From positions 1 through 64,000 of the forward strand of contig NZ_JAIOGQ010000013.1 in NCBI RefSeq assembly GCF_019904135.1: a stretch of DNA of 64,000 nt, read 5' to 3'. Under the pieces are notes generated by a model. The model saw nothing but the letters and a program-made list of their open reading frames with translations. It was not told the origin of the DNA and made no database searches. How positions within the stretch are numbered: the stretch's first letter is position 1; each line of letters starts with the position of its first letter. Shown in pieces: positions 16,728 to 25,956 of the stretch. Both the position numbers and the translations under genes were made by a program. The DNA comes from Paenibacillus caui. Lineage in GTDB: Bacteria; Bacillota; Bacilli; Paenibacillales; Paenibacillaceae.

Positions 16728-17419
16728 TTGGCATTAGAGAATGGTATAGAGGTTGTCAGCCTGGACATGTTTCAAACGCTGGTTGATGTTCAGAGCAGGG
16801 GAAAATACGTCTGGTGGAAGATTTTGCAGCGGAATTATACTATACGGAAGACCAAGCTAAGCGTCTCGGGGAATCATTACTTGCCAATTATTATGCCGTT
16901 TCCAATGAAGTAAGGGCGTTAGGAAGATTTAGCTTGACCCGCGACATCTACTTGCAGAGCTTCAAAAATATTTTTTTACATAACAATATTCAGTACGATT
17001 ATAAGGCAGCCGTTGACCATTTATTTGAAGAGCATCGGGCATCCGAATTTTACGAGGAAACGGAGGCTTTCCTTGAATTTTTATTGAAAAAAGTGAAGGT
17101 GTGCATTGTCAGTGACACGGACGAGCAGATGCTTCCTCCTTTTTACAAAAAGTATCCCATTCAGGTTTTTACATCTGAACAATTCAAGTCTTATAAAAAT
17201 GATCAAGCCAATAAAATGTTCACAGAGATCATTAAATATTACGAAGCCGCCCCGGAGAATATCCTGCACATTGGCGACTCACCCGCCGATGTGTTAGGGG
17301 CCAAGAGAGCAGGAATCAAGGCGGTCTGGTTGAACCGGACCCAAGCAAACTGGAACCACGAAGTGAAACCGGATTATACCGTTCGGCGTTTGGATGAAAT
17401 CCCTAACAATATTTTGTAG
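16728..17419 (+). pseudogene. HAD-family hydrolase gene broken by a 5-bp duplication
   Basis: Frame 1 starts at TTG 16728 (AAAGGGGGTG ahead) and has HAD motif I as SLDMFQTLVDV, then YVWWKILQRNYT. The rest is in another frame: EDQAKRLGESLLANYY, motif II VCIVSDTDEQM, the motif III Lys in SYKND, and motif IV HIGDSPADVLGAKRAGIKAVWLNR. At 16836-16845 the bases TATAC occur twice in tandem; removing one copy restores NYTEDQAKR exactly. So a 5-bp duplication has broken an otherwise intact HAD phosphatase of about 229 residues. It may be a recent mutation or reversible slippage. Confidence 0.8.
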
Positions 17420-17442
17420 ACGGTAAGTTTAAGGAGACAGCT

Positions 17443-17940
17443 ATGGAAATCTTTGAGGATCTTATATTTGATTCTATAACAGAGAATGACGTTGACGCGC
17501 TGACAGAAATTATGACCCGTGCCTTTGATGACGATACGAAGCAGTTTCTGGGTGAAGAAAAAGGGGGCCCCAGAGGCTACGACACAGGAGTATTTATCAG
17601 GAGGTTGGCTTTGGAATCGTCTTGTCCTGCCTTCAAATTGTCCGTAGGGCCAAGACTCGCAGGTGCCGTTATTGTAAGGTTTCTTGAAGACGGTACAGGC
17701 ATTCTCGAAATTCTTTTTATTGATCCGAGCTTTAATAATCAGGGGATCGGCTTTAAAATTTGGAGCTTCATAGAAGCTAAATATCCCTCAGTCACCAAGT
17801 GGATGACGGAGACCCCTGGATATTCCAAACGGAATCACTACTTCTATATCCAAAAATGCGGCTTCAAGCTGGTGGAGAAACGAAACTCCCATCATCCCCG
17901 CGAAGAAAGTTATATCCTTGAGAAACTGAAAAAATCATGA
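17443..17940 (+). CDS. GNAT-family N-acetyltransferase
   Basis: A 165-residue GNAT acetyltransferase. Motif A is seen as ILEILFIDPSFNNQGIGFKIWSFIEAKYP, with the acetyl-CoA loop NNQGIG in place of the usual Q/RxxGxG/A. It closes with NHYFYIQKCGFKLVEKR. The substrate is unknown. AAGGAGA lies before the ATG, 23 bases after the HAD frame, so the two probably share a transcript. Confidence 0.8.
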   Translation: MEIFEDLIFDSITENDVDALTEIMTRAFDDDTKQFLGEEKGGPRGYDTGVFIRRLALESSCPAFKLSVGPRLAGAVIVRFLEDGTGILEILFIDPSFNNQGIGFKIWSFIEAKYPSVTKWMTETPGYSKRNHYFYIQKCGFKLVEKRNSHHPREESYILEKLKKS

Positions 17941-17979
17941 AATCAGAATGAATAATGATATATTAAGTCCAATTCAACG

Positions 17980-18026
17980 AAGACCCGGCCTTGTTCGAGG
18001 AGAGTTCATCCTGACCGTGTCTTTTT
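17980..18026 (+). terminator. Probable terminator
   Basis: AAGACCCGG pairs with CCGTGTCTT (one mismatch) over a long loop, followed by TTTT, after the GNAT gene. Confidence 0.5.
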
Positions 18027-18062
18027 GTGCTGGATAACCAGCAGGCTGAAGGAGGGACGCAA

Positions 18063-19025
18063 TTGGCTACGATCAAGGATATCGCCAAGCTGGCGGGCGT
18101 CTCCATCACGACGGTATCCCGCGTGTTGAACAACCATCCTTATGTGAACGATGAGAAGCGCAGAAGGGTGGAAGAAATTGTCCGGAAGCTGAACTACCGG
18201 CAAAATTTGAACGCGGTTCACCTTGTTAAAGGAAAGACCATGACGGTAGGCGTTTTGCTGCCCAATATCGACTATCCGTATTTTCAGCTTATGGTTGGCG
18301 GCGTGATGGAGGCGGCTTTCCGGCATCAATATTCAGTGATCTGCTGTCCAACGGCTTACAACGAAGAAGAGGAATTGAAATATTTGTTCATGCTGCAAAG
18401 AAAGCAGATTGACGGATTGATTGTCTGTTCCCATGCCAATTCGTGGGAGACTATTTTGCCCTTTCAGGAGTACGGGCCGATAGTCGCCTGCGAATATACG
18501 AACGCTCTGCCGTGCGTATATACCAACCATTATGCCGCTTTTCTGGATGGGATGCGCTATTTGAGGGACCGGGGGCATCAGAATATCGGTTATTGTACAG
18601 CGAGAGCGGGCGGTGCCAGCAGCGGGATGCGGCTCTCCGCTTACCGCAGGTTTAGTGAGGAAACCGGTATGTCTGCCAATGAATCGTGGATTTTCCCGGA
18701 ATGCTTTACGCTGGAGGATGGAAAAAGAGTCATACGGCATTTGATGCAAATGGATCATCGTCCATCGGCCATGCTGGTTAACGGGGATGAGGTGGCGGCC
18801 GGCATGCTGGTGCAGGCCAGAACGGACGGACTGTCCGTTCCCGGCGATTTGTCCATTGTAGGCGCAGGCAATCAGCCTTTCTCGGAAGCGCTGGAGCTGA
18901 CGACGATAGACCAGAATATCAAGGAGATCGGAAGGCAGTCTTTTGCGCTGTTTTTGGCCGGTGAGCCCAAACAAATCTGTGTACGTCATGAAATTGTCGA
19001 AAGAGGGACGGTCCGCAGCGTCTGA
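18063..19025 (+). CDS. LacI-family transcriptional regulator
   Basis: A 320-residue LacI/GalR regulator. The N-terminal HTH is complete: ATIKDIAKLAGVSITTVSRVLNNHPYVNDEKRRRVEEIV. A periplasmic-binding-like sensor domain follows (TVGVLLPNIDYPYFQLMVGGVMEAA through DLSIVGAGNQPFSEALELTTIDQ). TTG at 18063 is the start, with AAGGAGGGA at 18049-18057. The ligand is probably a sugar, but no sugar gene is adjacent. A near-palindrome of LacI/cre type (TGAAAATGTTTTCA) lies just downstream in the next promoter and may be its operator. Confidence 0.85.
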   Translation: MATIKDIAKLAGVSITTVSRVLNNHPYVNDEKRRRVEEIVRKLNYRQNLNAVHLVKGKTMTVGVLLPNIDYPYFQLMVGGVMEAAFRHQYSVICCPTAYNEEEELKYLFMLQRKQIDGLIVCSHANSWETILPFQEYGPIVACEYTNALPCVYTNHYAAFLDGMRYLRDRGHQNIGYCTARAGGASSGMRLSAYRRFSEETGMSANESWIFPECFTLEDGKRVIRHLMQMDHRPSAMLVNGDEVAAGMLVQARTDGLSVPGDLSIVGAGNQPFSEALELTTIDQNIKEIGRQSFALFLAGEPKQICVRHEIVERGTVRSV

Positions 19026-19047
19026 TGACGGGCTCCAAAATTTCTGC

Positions 19048-19078
19048 TTGACCTGAAAATGTTTTCATCAAATAAAAC
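19048..19078 (+). promoter_or_regulatory. Promoter with LacI/cre-like operator
   Basis: TTGACC (19048-19053) and TAAAAC (19073-19078), 19 bases apart, enclose TGAAAATGTTTTCA (19054-19067). This near-palindrome resembles a catabolite-response (cre) or LacI-type site with TG rather than CG at the centre. Confidence 0.45.
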
Positions 19079-19138
19079 AACTACAAGAGCTGTTTGCAGG
19101 ATGAGCATGACCATTTCGGGTGAGGAGAGGATTGAACA

Positions 19139-19483
19139 ATGGAGCACTTAAACCATCACTTGCTGCCTGGCGAGAAAATATACGGAAGCATCACAGGTTT
19201 TTTTGAGGAAATGGAGCTGGGCGGTATTCATTACAAGTATGGAGAGCTGACGGCTACGACCCATAGATTAATGCTGGAGGCTCCTTGTTTCTTCGCAGCG
19301 GAGCGCATTTGTACGTATGAGTACCGGGATGTAGCGGGCGTAAAGGCGGATGAGGCGATCATTATGTTCTACAATCAGCGTTATCTGAAGCTGAAGTGGC
19401 TGCAGCGTGGAGAGGCAAAGCATTTTTTGAAAATCGTACGCCTTAAGGGAATAGAAGCAGGTGCGATTGTGGGTGGAGCTTGA
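19139..19483 (+). CDS. Small PH-like domain protein
   Basis: A 114-residue protein with a pattern of bacterial PH-like domains: LLPGEKIYGSITGFFEE, then TATTHRLMLEAPCFFAAER, then YEYRDVAGVKADEAIIMFYNQR. The role is unknown. GAGGAGAGG precedes the ATG. The gene follows a promoter with a LacI/cre-like site and is 33 bases ahead of the broken phosphotransferase gene, so the two were probably co-transcribed. Confidence 0.65.
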   Translation: MEHLNHHLLPGEKIYGSITGFFEEMELGGIHYKYGELTATTHRLMLEAPCFFAAERICTYEYRDVAGVKADEAIIMFYNQRYLKLKWLQRGEAKHFLKIVRLKGIEAGAIVGGA

Positions 19484-19516
19484 TCGTCAGGGATTACGGG
19501 GGGAACAGGAGGGAAA

Positions 19517-20222
19517 ATGAATATTCAGGAGATTTTGCAGGAACTGCGCGGCAAGGGGATTATCGAAGGAGGTCTGACGGACGGGAGGTCTCTATCCGGC
19601 GGCACCATGAGTCGGATCTATGCTGTCCCGGCTGAAGGGCCTCCGCGATATATGGTCAAGCAGAACGATGCCGAAATAACGCGAGCCGAATCCTTATATC
19701 TTCGCACCTATGAGGATGTTGCCATATTGCCGAGGCTAATCTATGAAGACAAGGATCACCGCTTTCTCGTGTATTCCTACATGGCGGGATTTTTTGAGAA
19801 CCCGGGCTTTCGAAGCGGGAAGCGTGATTGGGGATCGGCTTGCCCTGCAAGAGCATGACCGGGTTGCCGAACTCCTTGATACAGCGGATAGTTCCCTTCG
19901 GTACCTGCTTCATGGCGACTGCGGCGTTCATAATTTTTTGTTCAGCCAGGGCAAACTTGCGGGCGTGATCGATCCGACGCCGGTTGTGGGGGACCCTGTG
20001 TATGACTTGATCTATGCGTTCTGTTCTTCGCCTGACGAGCTGCGTCCGGATATCATCCGGCCGTCCATGGAGCGGTTATCGGCAGCGCTGCACAAAAGCT
20101 ATGACCTAAAGTCGGAAGTGCTGGTCGGTTTGTATTTCCGGTTAGACGCTTGCATCAGGCATCATCCAAAGGATCTGGACGCCTATTTGGAAGCGTGGAG
20201 CAATTGGACAGGCCTGTATTAA
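19517..20222 (+). pseudogene. APH-type phosphotransferase gene, frameshifted
   Basis: Frame 1 (from ATG 19517) encodes the N-lobe of an aminoglycoside phosphotransferase-like kinase: GGTMSRIYAV, YMVKQND, then YSYMAG and RSGKRDW. Frame 2 carries the C-lobe: LLHGDCGVHNFLF with the catalytic Asp and Asn, and VIDPTPVVGDPVYDLIYAFC with the metal Asp. The frame is lost between about 19826 and 19850; an extra G in the run at 19830-19833 would explain it. Only about 40 residues separate hinge and catalytic loop, so an internal deletion is also likely. I read it as inactive. Confidence 0.75.
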
Positions 20223-20371
20223 CTGGGGAAAAGAGTGGCGGTGTTCCTGGGCCGAACCATTGCTGAAAGAGGAACTATATCAATTGACACCCTTGGTTAA
20301 ATATGCCAGACTCTTAGGGTATGGGGAAAAGATATTGACCCGCAAATCCTGACGTAAGAGGTGAAACTCAC

Positions 20372-21547
20372 TTGGAAATCAGACAGTTAAAGCCGGAGGA
20401 ATTTGAGGTCAGCATGAATTTGTCCGAATATGCCTTTCAATATAAATTGTCTCCGGAGGCAAGGGATAAACGCCGTGAGTCGTTCTTGCCGGAACGGTTT
20501 TGGGGAGCGTTTGAGAACGGGGAGCTGCAGGCGCGTCTGATGCTGCTGCCGCTGCAAATATACATACAGGGCAAAGCGTTTGAAATGGGCGGAATTGCGG
20601 GCGTAGCCACATGGCCGGAGATGCGGCGGAAGGGCCTCGTCAGCCGGCTGTTATTTCACGCTTTGACCAAGCTGAATGAACAGGGACGCAGCATCTCTTG
20701 CCTGCATCCTTTTTCCATTCCGTTTTACCGCAAATTTGGCTGGGAAGTGTACACCGATTACAAAAAGTACATTCTTCCGGTCGACAAGTTCCCGGCTAAG
20801 ACACAGGCCGAAGGCGCCGTAAAAAGGGATATCAAAGACATTTCCCTGCTGGACCGGGTGTACCATTTGTTTGCAAAGCGGTATAACGGCATGCTGGTGC
20901 GCGACGCCAGCTGGTGGGAGCAGTCGGTGCTGGATGAGGAAATGCACACCGCCGTGTACTATTCGGAAGCGGGGGAGGCGGAAGGTTATATTCTGTACAA
21001 ATGTGACAAGAAAAAGCTGGACATCGACGAATTTGTGTTTCTGAATGAAATGGCTCGCCGGGCTCTATGGACGTATCTGGCCAATCACGATTCGATGGTT
21101 GCAGAGGCCGAAGTGAACAACGTTCCGGCGGATGATATACTGCCGTTTTTGCTCGATGATCCGCGCTTCAAGCAGGAGACCGTGCCCTACTTTATGGCCC
21201 GCATTGTCAATGCCGGCGCTTTTGTCCGGGAATATCCTTTTAGCCCGTCGGATTCGGGGATGAAGGCGAGCCTGCAAATTCAGGATGAATTTGCCCCGTG
21301 GAACGATGGCTTGTGGAGCCTTGAGATCGCTCCGGACGGAACTGGGAATCTGCTGGCCGGGGAGGAGACCGGTCAGGCTGAAGCTGGACTGATCTGCGAT
21401 ATTCAGACCTTGACGGCCATGCTGCTTGGTTACAAGCGCCCGGTGGAAATGTTCCGCTACGGACGTCTCCTGGGTTCCGAAAGGGCCGCTTTGGTGCTGG
21501 AACGGATGATTCCTGCGAGACCGACAGCGTTGATGGATTTCTTTTGA
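20372..21547 (+). CDS. Eis-like GNAT acetyltransferase
   Basis: A 391-residue protein of the Eis (enhanced intracellular survival) acetyltransferase family. The first GNAT domain has IAGVATWPEMRRKGLVSRLL as acetyl-CoA motif, with RRKGLV as pyrophosphate loop. A second GNAT-like part and a sterol-carrier-like C-terminus (LQIQDEFAPWNDGLWSLE ... LTAMLLGYKRP) follow, as in Eis. Some Eis proteins acetylate aminoglycosides; whether this one does is unknown. TTG at 20372 follows GAGGTGA. The 149 bases upstream hold a TTGACA at about 20283 but no convincing -10. Confidence 0.85.
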   Translation: MEIRQLKPEEFEVSMNLSEYAFQYKLSPEARDKRRESFLPERFWGAFENGELQARLMLLPLQIYIQGKAFEMGGIAGVATWPEMRRKGLVSRLLFHALTKLNEQGRSISCLHPFSIPFYRKFGWEVYTDYKKYILPVDKFPAKTQAEGAVKRDIKDISLLDRVYHLFAKRYNGMLVRDASWWEQSVLDEEMHTAVYYSEAGEAEGYILYKCDKKKLDIDEFVFLNEMARRALWTYLANHDSMVAEAEVNNVPADDILPFLLDDPRFKQETVPYFMARIVNAGAFVREYPFSPSDSGMKASLQIQDEFAPWNDGLWSLEIAPDGTGNLLAGEETGQAEAGLICDIQTLTAMLLGYKRPVEMFRYGRLLGSERAALVLERMIPARPTALMDFF

Positions 21548-21584
21548 TGGGCATGCCGCTTACAGATATAGAATTTTCCAGCCA

Positions 21585-21638
21585 TTGACATGCGAACCCA
21601 AGTCGGCTATGATAAACGACATATCGGACAATTGTCCG
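21585..21638 (+). promoter_or_regulatory. Efflux promoter with TetR-type operator
   Basis: TTGACA (21585-21590) and TATGAT (21608-21613) have an ideal 17-base spacer. The perfect 14-bp palindrome CGGACAATTGTCCG (21625-21638) follows the start site. It is the likely site of the TetR protein encoded at the end of the operon. Confidence 0.8.
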
Positions 21639-21665
21639 CGATACAGATAAAGGAGGAGTGGAGTC

Positions 21666-23144
21666 TTGGATATTGGAGCTGGACCCCAGACGGCCAAGAT
21701 TGATTTAAGCAAAATAAAGAGAGGGCCGATTATTGCCGCCCTGATTATCGGGGCATTTGTATCCATTTTGAATGAAACCTTGCTGAACATTGCATTCCCC
21801 TATCTGATGAGAGATTTTGGCATCGGTGAGTCAACTGTTCAGTGGCTGGCTACCGCGTATATGCTTGTTGTAGGGATTCTGGTACCAATCACGGCGCTCC
21901 TGCAGCAGTGGTTTACCACAAGACAAATGTTTATTGGAGCCATGACCCTGTTTCTGGCAGGAACCCTGATTTGCGGGTTTTCTCCGGTATTCGGCATGCT
22001 GCTGGGCGGCCGGATTATTCAGGCGCTTGGAACCGGGCTTTTGCTGCCCGTTCTGATGAACACGATTCTGGTCATTTTCCCGCCCGAAAACCGTGGAGCG
22101 GCTATGGGCATGATCGGGCTGGTCATTATGACCGCACCTGCCATAGGACCGACTCTGTCCGGGCTTATCATTGAATCGTTCAACTGGAGATGGCTGTTCT
22201 TCCTGATTGTTCCGCTTGCCGTGTTTTCTATTGTTTTTGCAGCCGGTTATTTGAAGAACGTGACGGAGCTGACCAAACCGAAGGTTGATATTCTGTCGAT
22301 TCTTTTGTCTTCGGTAGGGTTTGGCGGCATCGTTTACGGCTTCAGCAGCGCCGGAGAAGGAGACTGGTCTGATCCCCAGGTCGTCTGGACCATTGCGGCG
22401 GGGGCACTCAGCTTGCTGCTATTTGTATGGCGCCAATTGACGATGAAGGACCCGATGCTGGATCTTCGGGCATTTAAATACCCAATGTTCTCGCTCGTTG
22501 CGGTTTTAATGCTCGTGCTGATGATGAGCATGTTCTCGACGATGATCATGCTTCCATTGTTCCTGCAAAAAGTGCTTGGTCTGACCGCTTTGTCTGCAGG
22601 GCTGGTGCTGATGCCGGGCGGACTTGTGAACGGACTTATGGCTCCGATTTCCGGGAAGCTGTTTGACAAATTCGGTCCGAGAATGTTGGTTATTCCTGGT
22701 CTTGCCCTGATGTGCCTGTCGATTTTCCTCTTTTCGAGAATTGAGTCTTCGTGGACGGGAGGATACGTCATCTTCTTGCATGTCATGATGATGATCGGGA
22801 TCTCCATGGTTATGATGCCGGCCCAGACGACGGGTTTGAACCAGCTGCCCCGGCAGCTGTATCCGCACGGCACAGCCATTATCAACACTTTGCAGCAAGT
22901 GGCCGGAGCCATCGGAACGGCTCTGTTTGTCAGCATCATGTCTTCAGGCGCGAAGAACTACGTATCGAATACCGGGAACCTGGATCTTACAGAAGCGATG
23001 GTGGCCGGACTTCACAATTCCTTCCTGACGGGTGTATATCTGACGATTGCTGCTCTCATTCTGGGCATTTTTGTCAAGCGCACATTCTCCAAGGAAAAGG
23101 AAGAAGCGGATCCGAAAGAAGTGAAAGTCGTTGCCGAACAATAA
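21666..23144 (+). CDS. MFS multidrug exporter, DHA2 (EmrB/QacA) type
   Basis: A 492-residue transporter with about 14 membrane segments, matching the DHA2 drug:H+ antiporters such as LmrB and EmrB. Signatures include LNETLLNIAFPYLMRDF in segment 1, VQWLATAYMLV in segment 2 and GRIIQALGTGLLLPVLMN in segment 4, followed by motif C region MTAPAIGPTLSGLI. It should export drugs in exchange for protons. TTG at 21666 is preceded by AAAGGAGGAG. The tetR-type gene downstream overlaps its last 14 bases, and a palindromic operator lies in the promoter. Confidence 0.9.
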   Translation: MDIGAGPQTAKIDLSKIKRGPIIAALIIGAFVSILNETLLNIAFPYLMRDFGIGESTVQWLATAYMLVVGILVPITALLQQWFTTRQMFIGAMTLFLAGTLICGFSPVFGMLLGGRIIQALGTGLLLPVLMNTILVIFPPENRGAAMGMIGLVIMTAPAIGPTLSGLIIESFNWRWLFFLIVPLAVFSIVFAAGYLKNVTELTKPKVDILSILLSSVGFGGIVYGFSSAGEGDWSDPQVVWTIAAGALSLLLFVWRQLTMKDPMLDLRAFKYPMFSLVAVLMLVLMMSMFSTMIMLPLFLQKVLGLTALSAGLVLMPGGLVNGLMAPISGKLFDKFGPRMLVIPGLALMCLSIFLFSRIESSWTGGYVIFLHVMMMIGISMVMMPAQTTGLNQLPRQLYPHGTAIINTLQQVAGAIGTALFVSIMSSGAKNYVSNTGNLDLTEAMVAGLHNSFLTGVYLTIAALILGIFVKRTFSKEKEEADPKEVKVVAEQ

Positions 23145-23724
23145 AGAACCGGATGAACTGTCCCTCAAAATTCAGGAGACAGCCAAGTCCCTGTTTGACA
23201 GGCTGGGCATTGAAGAAGTCTCCATGCACCGGATCGCCAAGGAAGCGGGAATTGGGCAAGGGACTTTATACCGGCGCTACCCGAGCAAGAGCAAGCTTTG
23301 TCTTTCGCTCATGGAGAACAAGTTTAAACGGCTGATCGGAGAAATCGAGGGATTTCTCCAAAGCTCCCAATCCTTGCCCGTGATGCAGCGGTTGTCCTGG
23401 ATGATGAGCAAGCTGATACTAAATCTGGACGAAGACCTGGAAGGGCTCAAAGTGTTGATGAGCTCCGGCCGGCTGGAGGAAGCCAAGGCCAACCATTATC
23501 AGTGCCCTCCTTTCATCTTTATCCGGGATAAGATCGAGGAATTGCTGAAGGAGGCGGCGGACCAGGGCGAATCAGTCCCGCTTGATCCAGCCTTTACGTC
23601 TGTCATGATTGCTTCGTCATTAAAGCCTGAGCTCATCCAGTTTCTCCATGATTTAGGATATGATACGGAGCAGATTGCGGCGAAGTACTGCCAGTGCGTG
23701 ATTGAACCGTTATTTAGGGGATAA
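23131..23724 (+). CDS. TetR-family regulator of the upstream exporter
   Basis: A 197-residue TetR repressor. The N-terminal HTH is KIQETAKSLFDRLGIEEVSMHRIAKEAGIGQGTLYRRYPSKSKL; the C-terminal domain should bind a drug-like ligand. TTG at 23131 overlaps the end of the MFS gene by 14 bases, and no strong ribosome site is visible, so translation is probably coupled. It most likely represses the operon through the palindrome at 21625-21638. Confidence 0.85.
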   Translation: MPNNKEPDELSLKIQETAKSLFDRLGIEEVSMHRIAKEAGIGQGTLYRRYPSKSKLCLSLMENKFKRLIGEIEGFLQSSQSLPVMQRLSWMMSKLILNLDEDLEGLKVLMSSGRLEEAKANHYQCPPFIFIRDKIEELLKEAADQGESVPLDPAFTSVMIASSLKPELIQFLHDLGYDTEQIAAKYCQCVIEPLFRG

Positions 23725-23745
23725 TCACGTTCCTATAAACCATAG

Positions 23746-23785
23746 AGCAGCTCGGACTATTGCTATAGTTCGGGCTGCTTTTCTT
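23746..23785. terminator. Bidirectional terminator
   Basis: AGCAGCTCGGACTAT pairs with ATAGTTCGGGCTGCT (one bulge or G-T) over a four-base loop, then TTTTC, between convergent tetR-type genes. Confidence 0.75.
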
Positions 23786-23794
23786 TACCTGCGC

Positions 23795-24349
23795 TCATAT
23801 GCGCTGAATCATTTTCCCCACAATTTCTGCCAATTGTTCCGGCTCTTCTCGTGCTCCGTTTTCGATCCAGCTCAAAAGTACATTCCAAAATCCGCCCGCG
23901 CTAAAAGCGAGTCCATAAGTCAAAAACTGTTCAGATTGCTGTTTAGCCTCATCGTTTTCTTGGAACATTTGATGAATGACCGGCAAGTAGTCATTATATT
24001 TTTGCAGCAAAAGAAAGAATAAATCATTTTTCATCAGAAGGATTAAAAATTCCTGATGTCTTCTCCAAAATGTGAAATAGACCTTAGCCACATGGAACAT
24101 CGTCAGTTCATTTTGTTTTTTCAGGAGCGCGACATATTCATGGTATAAATCTTCAATATAGAAATATAAAATATCATTTTTGGACTGGAAATTCCGGTAA
24201 AAGGTTCTTCTCGCTAACTGCGCTTCATCGGCAATTTCAGTAATTGTGATATGGTGGTAAGACTTATTCTTTAACAGCCTTAATAACGCCTCGGCGATCC
24301 ATTTTTTTGACTGCATGGAAATTGGATTCACTTTGTCCTTCTCGCCCAT
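23795..24349 (-). CDS. TetR/AcrR-family regulator
   Basis: A 184-residue TetR-type regulator. HTH: IAEALLRLLKNKSYHHITITEIADEAQLARRTFYRNFQSKNDIL. The C-terminal half resembles TetR_C_33/DhaS-like regulators (FWRRHQEFLILLMKNDLFFLLLQ). ATG at 24349 is chosen because GGAGAGTTTTG precedes it; a TTG one codon upstream is less likely. It diverges from the HXXEE-domain gene with about 150 bases between, so it may regulate that gene. Confidence 0.8.
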   Translation of the reverse strand: MGEKDKVNPISMQSKKWIAEALLRLLKNKSYHHITITEIADEAQLARRTFYRNFQSKNDILYFYIEDLYHEYVALLKKQNELTMFHVAKVYFTFWRRHQEFLILLMKNDLFFLLLQKYNDYLPVIHQMFQENDEAKQQSEQFLTYGLAFSAGGFWNVLLSWIENGAREEPEQLAEIVGKMIQRI

Positions 24350-24502
24350 CAAAACTCTCCTTTCGCTCCCTGCACTGTCTCAAATCGCTTGCGTATGTAG
24401 CACTTGCTCGCAAAGTATTGAATAATCCATATTCCTTTTTTATTATATTCCCTAGCAGGAGGTGTCACAACTGTGACACTTCAAATTGAAGGAGGAGAGC
24501 TT

Positions 24503-25027
24503 ATGGATAATATTCAATTGTTAATCTGGTTTTTGCCGGTTTTGTTTATGGTTCATGATTTTGAAGAAATCATCATGGTTGAAGCTTGGAAAAAACGAAA
24601 CTCCGAATGGATGCAAAATCCGAAAGCTCCATTTCATTCGATTCAATCGGCCGCATCAGCTTCAATAGCAGTGGCGGAAGAGTTTGTTATTTTGTGCATT
24701 GCAACCATCCTTTCGCAGTATTACAGCAATTACAACTTTTGGGTTGGCTTATTTGTTGCCTTTTCGGTTCACTTGGTTGTTCATATCATCTGGTCGATCC
24801 AATATAAAAAATACGTGCCCGGTCTTATAACGAGTGTTATATTCACTCCATTGTGTGCGATTTTAATCGTTAAAGCTTGGCATATTCTAAATCCCGATTG
24901 GGTACACGTGTCGCTATTTTCGCTGTTAAGCATCGTGATTATGATTGTGAATCTTTATATTTTGCACAAGCTCATGTCTGTCTTTCATCAATGGCTCATT
25001 CGTTATTCCAAAAAAATGATATATTAG
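24503..25027 (+). CDS. HXXEE-domain membrane protein
   Basis: A 174-residue integral membrane protein with about five hydrophobic segments. The family motif HDFEE, which names the HXXEE proteins, is at residues 18-22, followed further on by conserved AVAEEF and VHLVVHIIWS. These histidines and glutamates in membrane segments suggest a metal site, but the function is unknown. GAAGGAGGAGAG precedes the ATG. A divergent TetR-type gene lies upstream and may control it. Confidence 0.8.
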   Translation: MDNIQLLIWFLPVLFMVHDFEEIIMVEAWKKRNSEWMQNPKAPFHSIQSAASASIAVAEEFVILCIATILSQYYSNYNFWVGLFVAFSVHLVVHIIWSIQYKKYVPGLITSVIFTPLCAILIVKAWHILNPDWVHVSLFSLLSIVIMIVNLYILHKLMSVFHQWLIRYSKKMIY

Positions 25028-25113
25028 AATCTCAATTTTTGCAGCTCGATATCGGCAGATATGCCTTGATGTATTTGGGCAAACCCGAGAGCCCCTGCTG
25101 GAGTAACAAGAAA

Positions 25114-25138
25114 AAGGGGCTGCCGACGGCAGCCCCTT
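25114..25138. terminator. Bidirectional terminator
   Basis: Perfect 11-bp stem AAGGGGCTGCC/GGCAGCCCCTT with loop GAC. On the minus strand it is followed by TTTC. It lies between convergent genes. Confidence 0.8.
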
Positions 25139-25173
25139 ACTTCCATTTATTGAAATCCTCTTTTTCAATTGCG

Positions 25174-25935
25174 TTAGTTATGCCTCATTTTTTTACTTAG
25201 AAAAAATGCTACCGCAAGGGCAACCACCAGACTGATAAGTATCGCACCCCAAGGAAAATGTGTTGTTTTATATGGTGTAGTTACAAGTCCACCAGAGTCC
25301 TCGTCTTGTTTAGGATTATCCTGTGCTTTCTTTAAGATAGAGATTAGTTCTGTCGAAGTAGATACTTTCGTATTATCGATTCCATCCAAATATGCTGATT
25401 TTTTCGGTGAAATTCCCGGAACGACTATTTCCGCACTGTCTTTTTCGCCCACCAAAATACGAATTTCTTTGCTAATAACCAAGTTTAGTTTATCTTTATC
25501 TGTTGTGTTCGAAATTAATTTGTCGTAGGCATCCCCGAACTCGGCGGCAGTGCCCCCACCAGAAATAACTTTCAGTTCATTATTTTCATAGCCAATAGTT
25601 AAGAATGATTTTGGCTTGCCATTGGAAAGCACAACATAATCCCATTGATCCACTGCTCTAATAATTGACTTAATACTAGCCTTGCTATCTGCTGACTTTA
25701 GTTTTGCGGGATCAATGTAGTTTACTTGAAAACCGTCCCCTAATTGAACGTTTTCGATTTCTTCTTTTCCACTGTATCCATAACCCGCAGGGTCACTAGA
25801 AACAAGTTCTTTAAAGGTTTTTAACCCTTCTGAAGCAGCAAAAGCATTAATGTCGTCCGGTGCTTTACCAAATGCTACACTGCTGAAAGAGAGTGTTAAA
25901 ACAAACATGAGCAAGGTTACCACAAATTTTTTCAT
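25174..25935 (-). CDS. Secreted protein with C-terminal membrane anchor, unknown function
   Basis: A 253-residue protein. It has a signal peptide at residues 1-23 (cleavage near FGKAP), an extracellular domain rich in Lys and Asp, a low-complexity stretch near residues 205-215 and a C-terminal hydrophobic segment followed by KKMRHN. This topology suggests anchoring to the outer face of the membrane. I do not recognise the domain. It lies 21 bases downstream of the protease fragment on the same strand, suggesting a former two-gene unit. Confidence 0.65.
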   Translation of the reverse strand: MKKFVVTLLMFVLTLSFSSVAFGKAPDDINAFAASEGLKTFKELVSSDPAGYGYSGKEEIENVQLGDGFQVNYIDPAKLKSADSKASIKSIIRAVDQWDYVVLSNGKPKSFLTIGYENNELKVISGGGTAAEFGDAYDKLISNTTDKDKLNLVISKEIRILVGEKDSAEIVVPGISPKKSAYLDGIDNTKVSTSTELISILKKAQDNPKQDEDSGGLVTTPYKTTHFPWGAILISLVVALAVAFFLSKKMRHN

Positions 25936-25956
25936 TTTCGTTATGCCCCCTTAAAC

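Noticed and set aside
20283..20320. MerR-type operator (ACCCT...AGGGT) upstream of the Eis-like gene
   Set aside because: The arms are only five bases and no -10 box lies at the right distance; no MerR gene is near.
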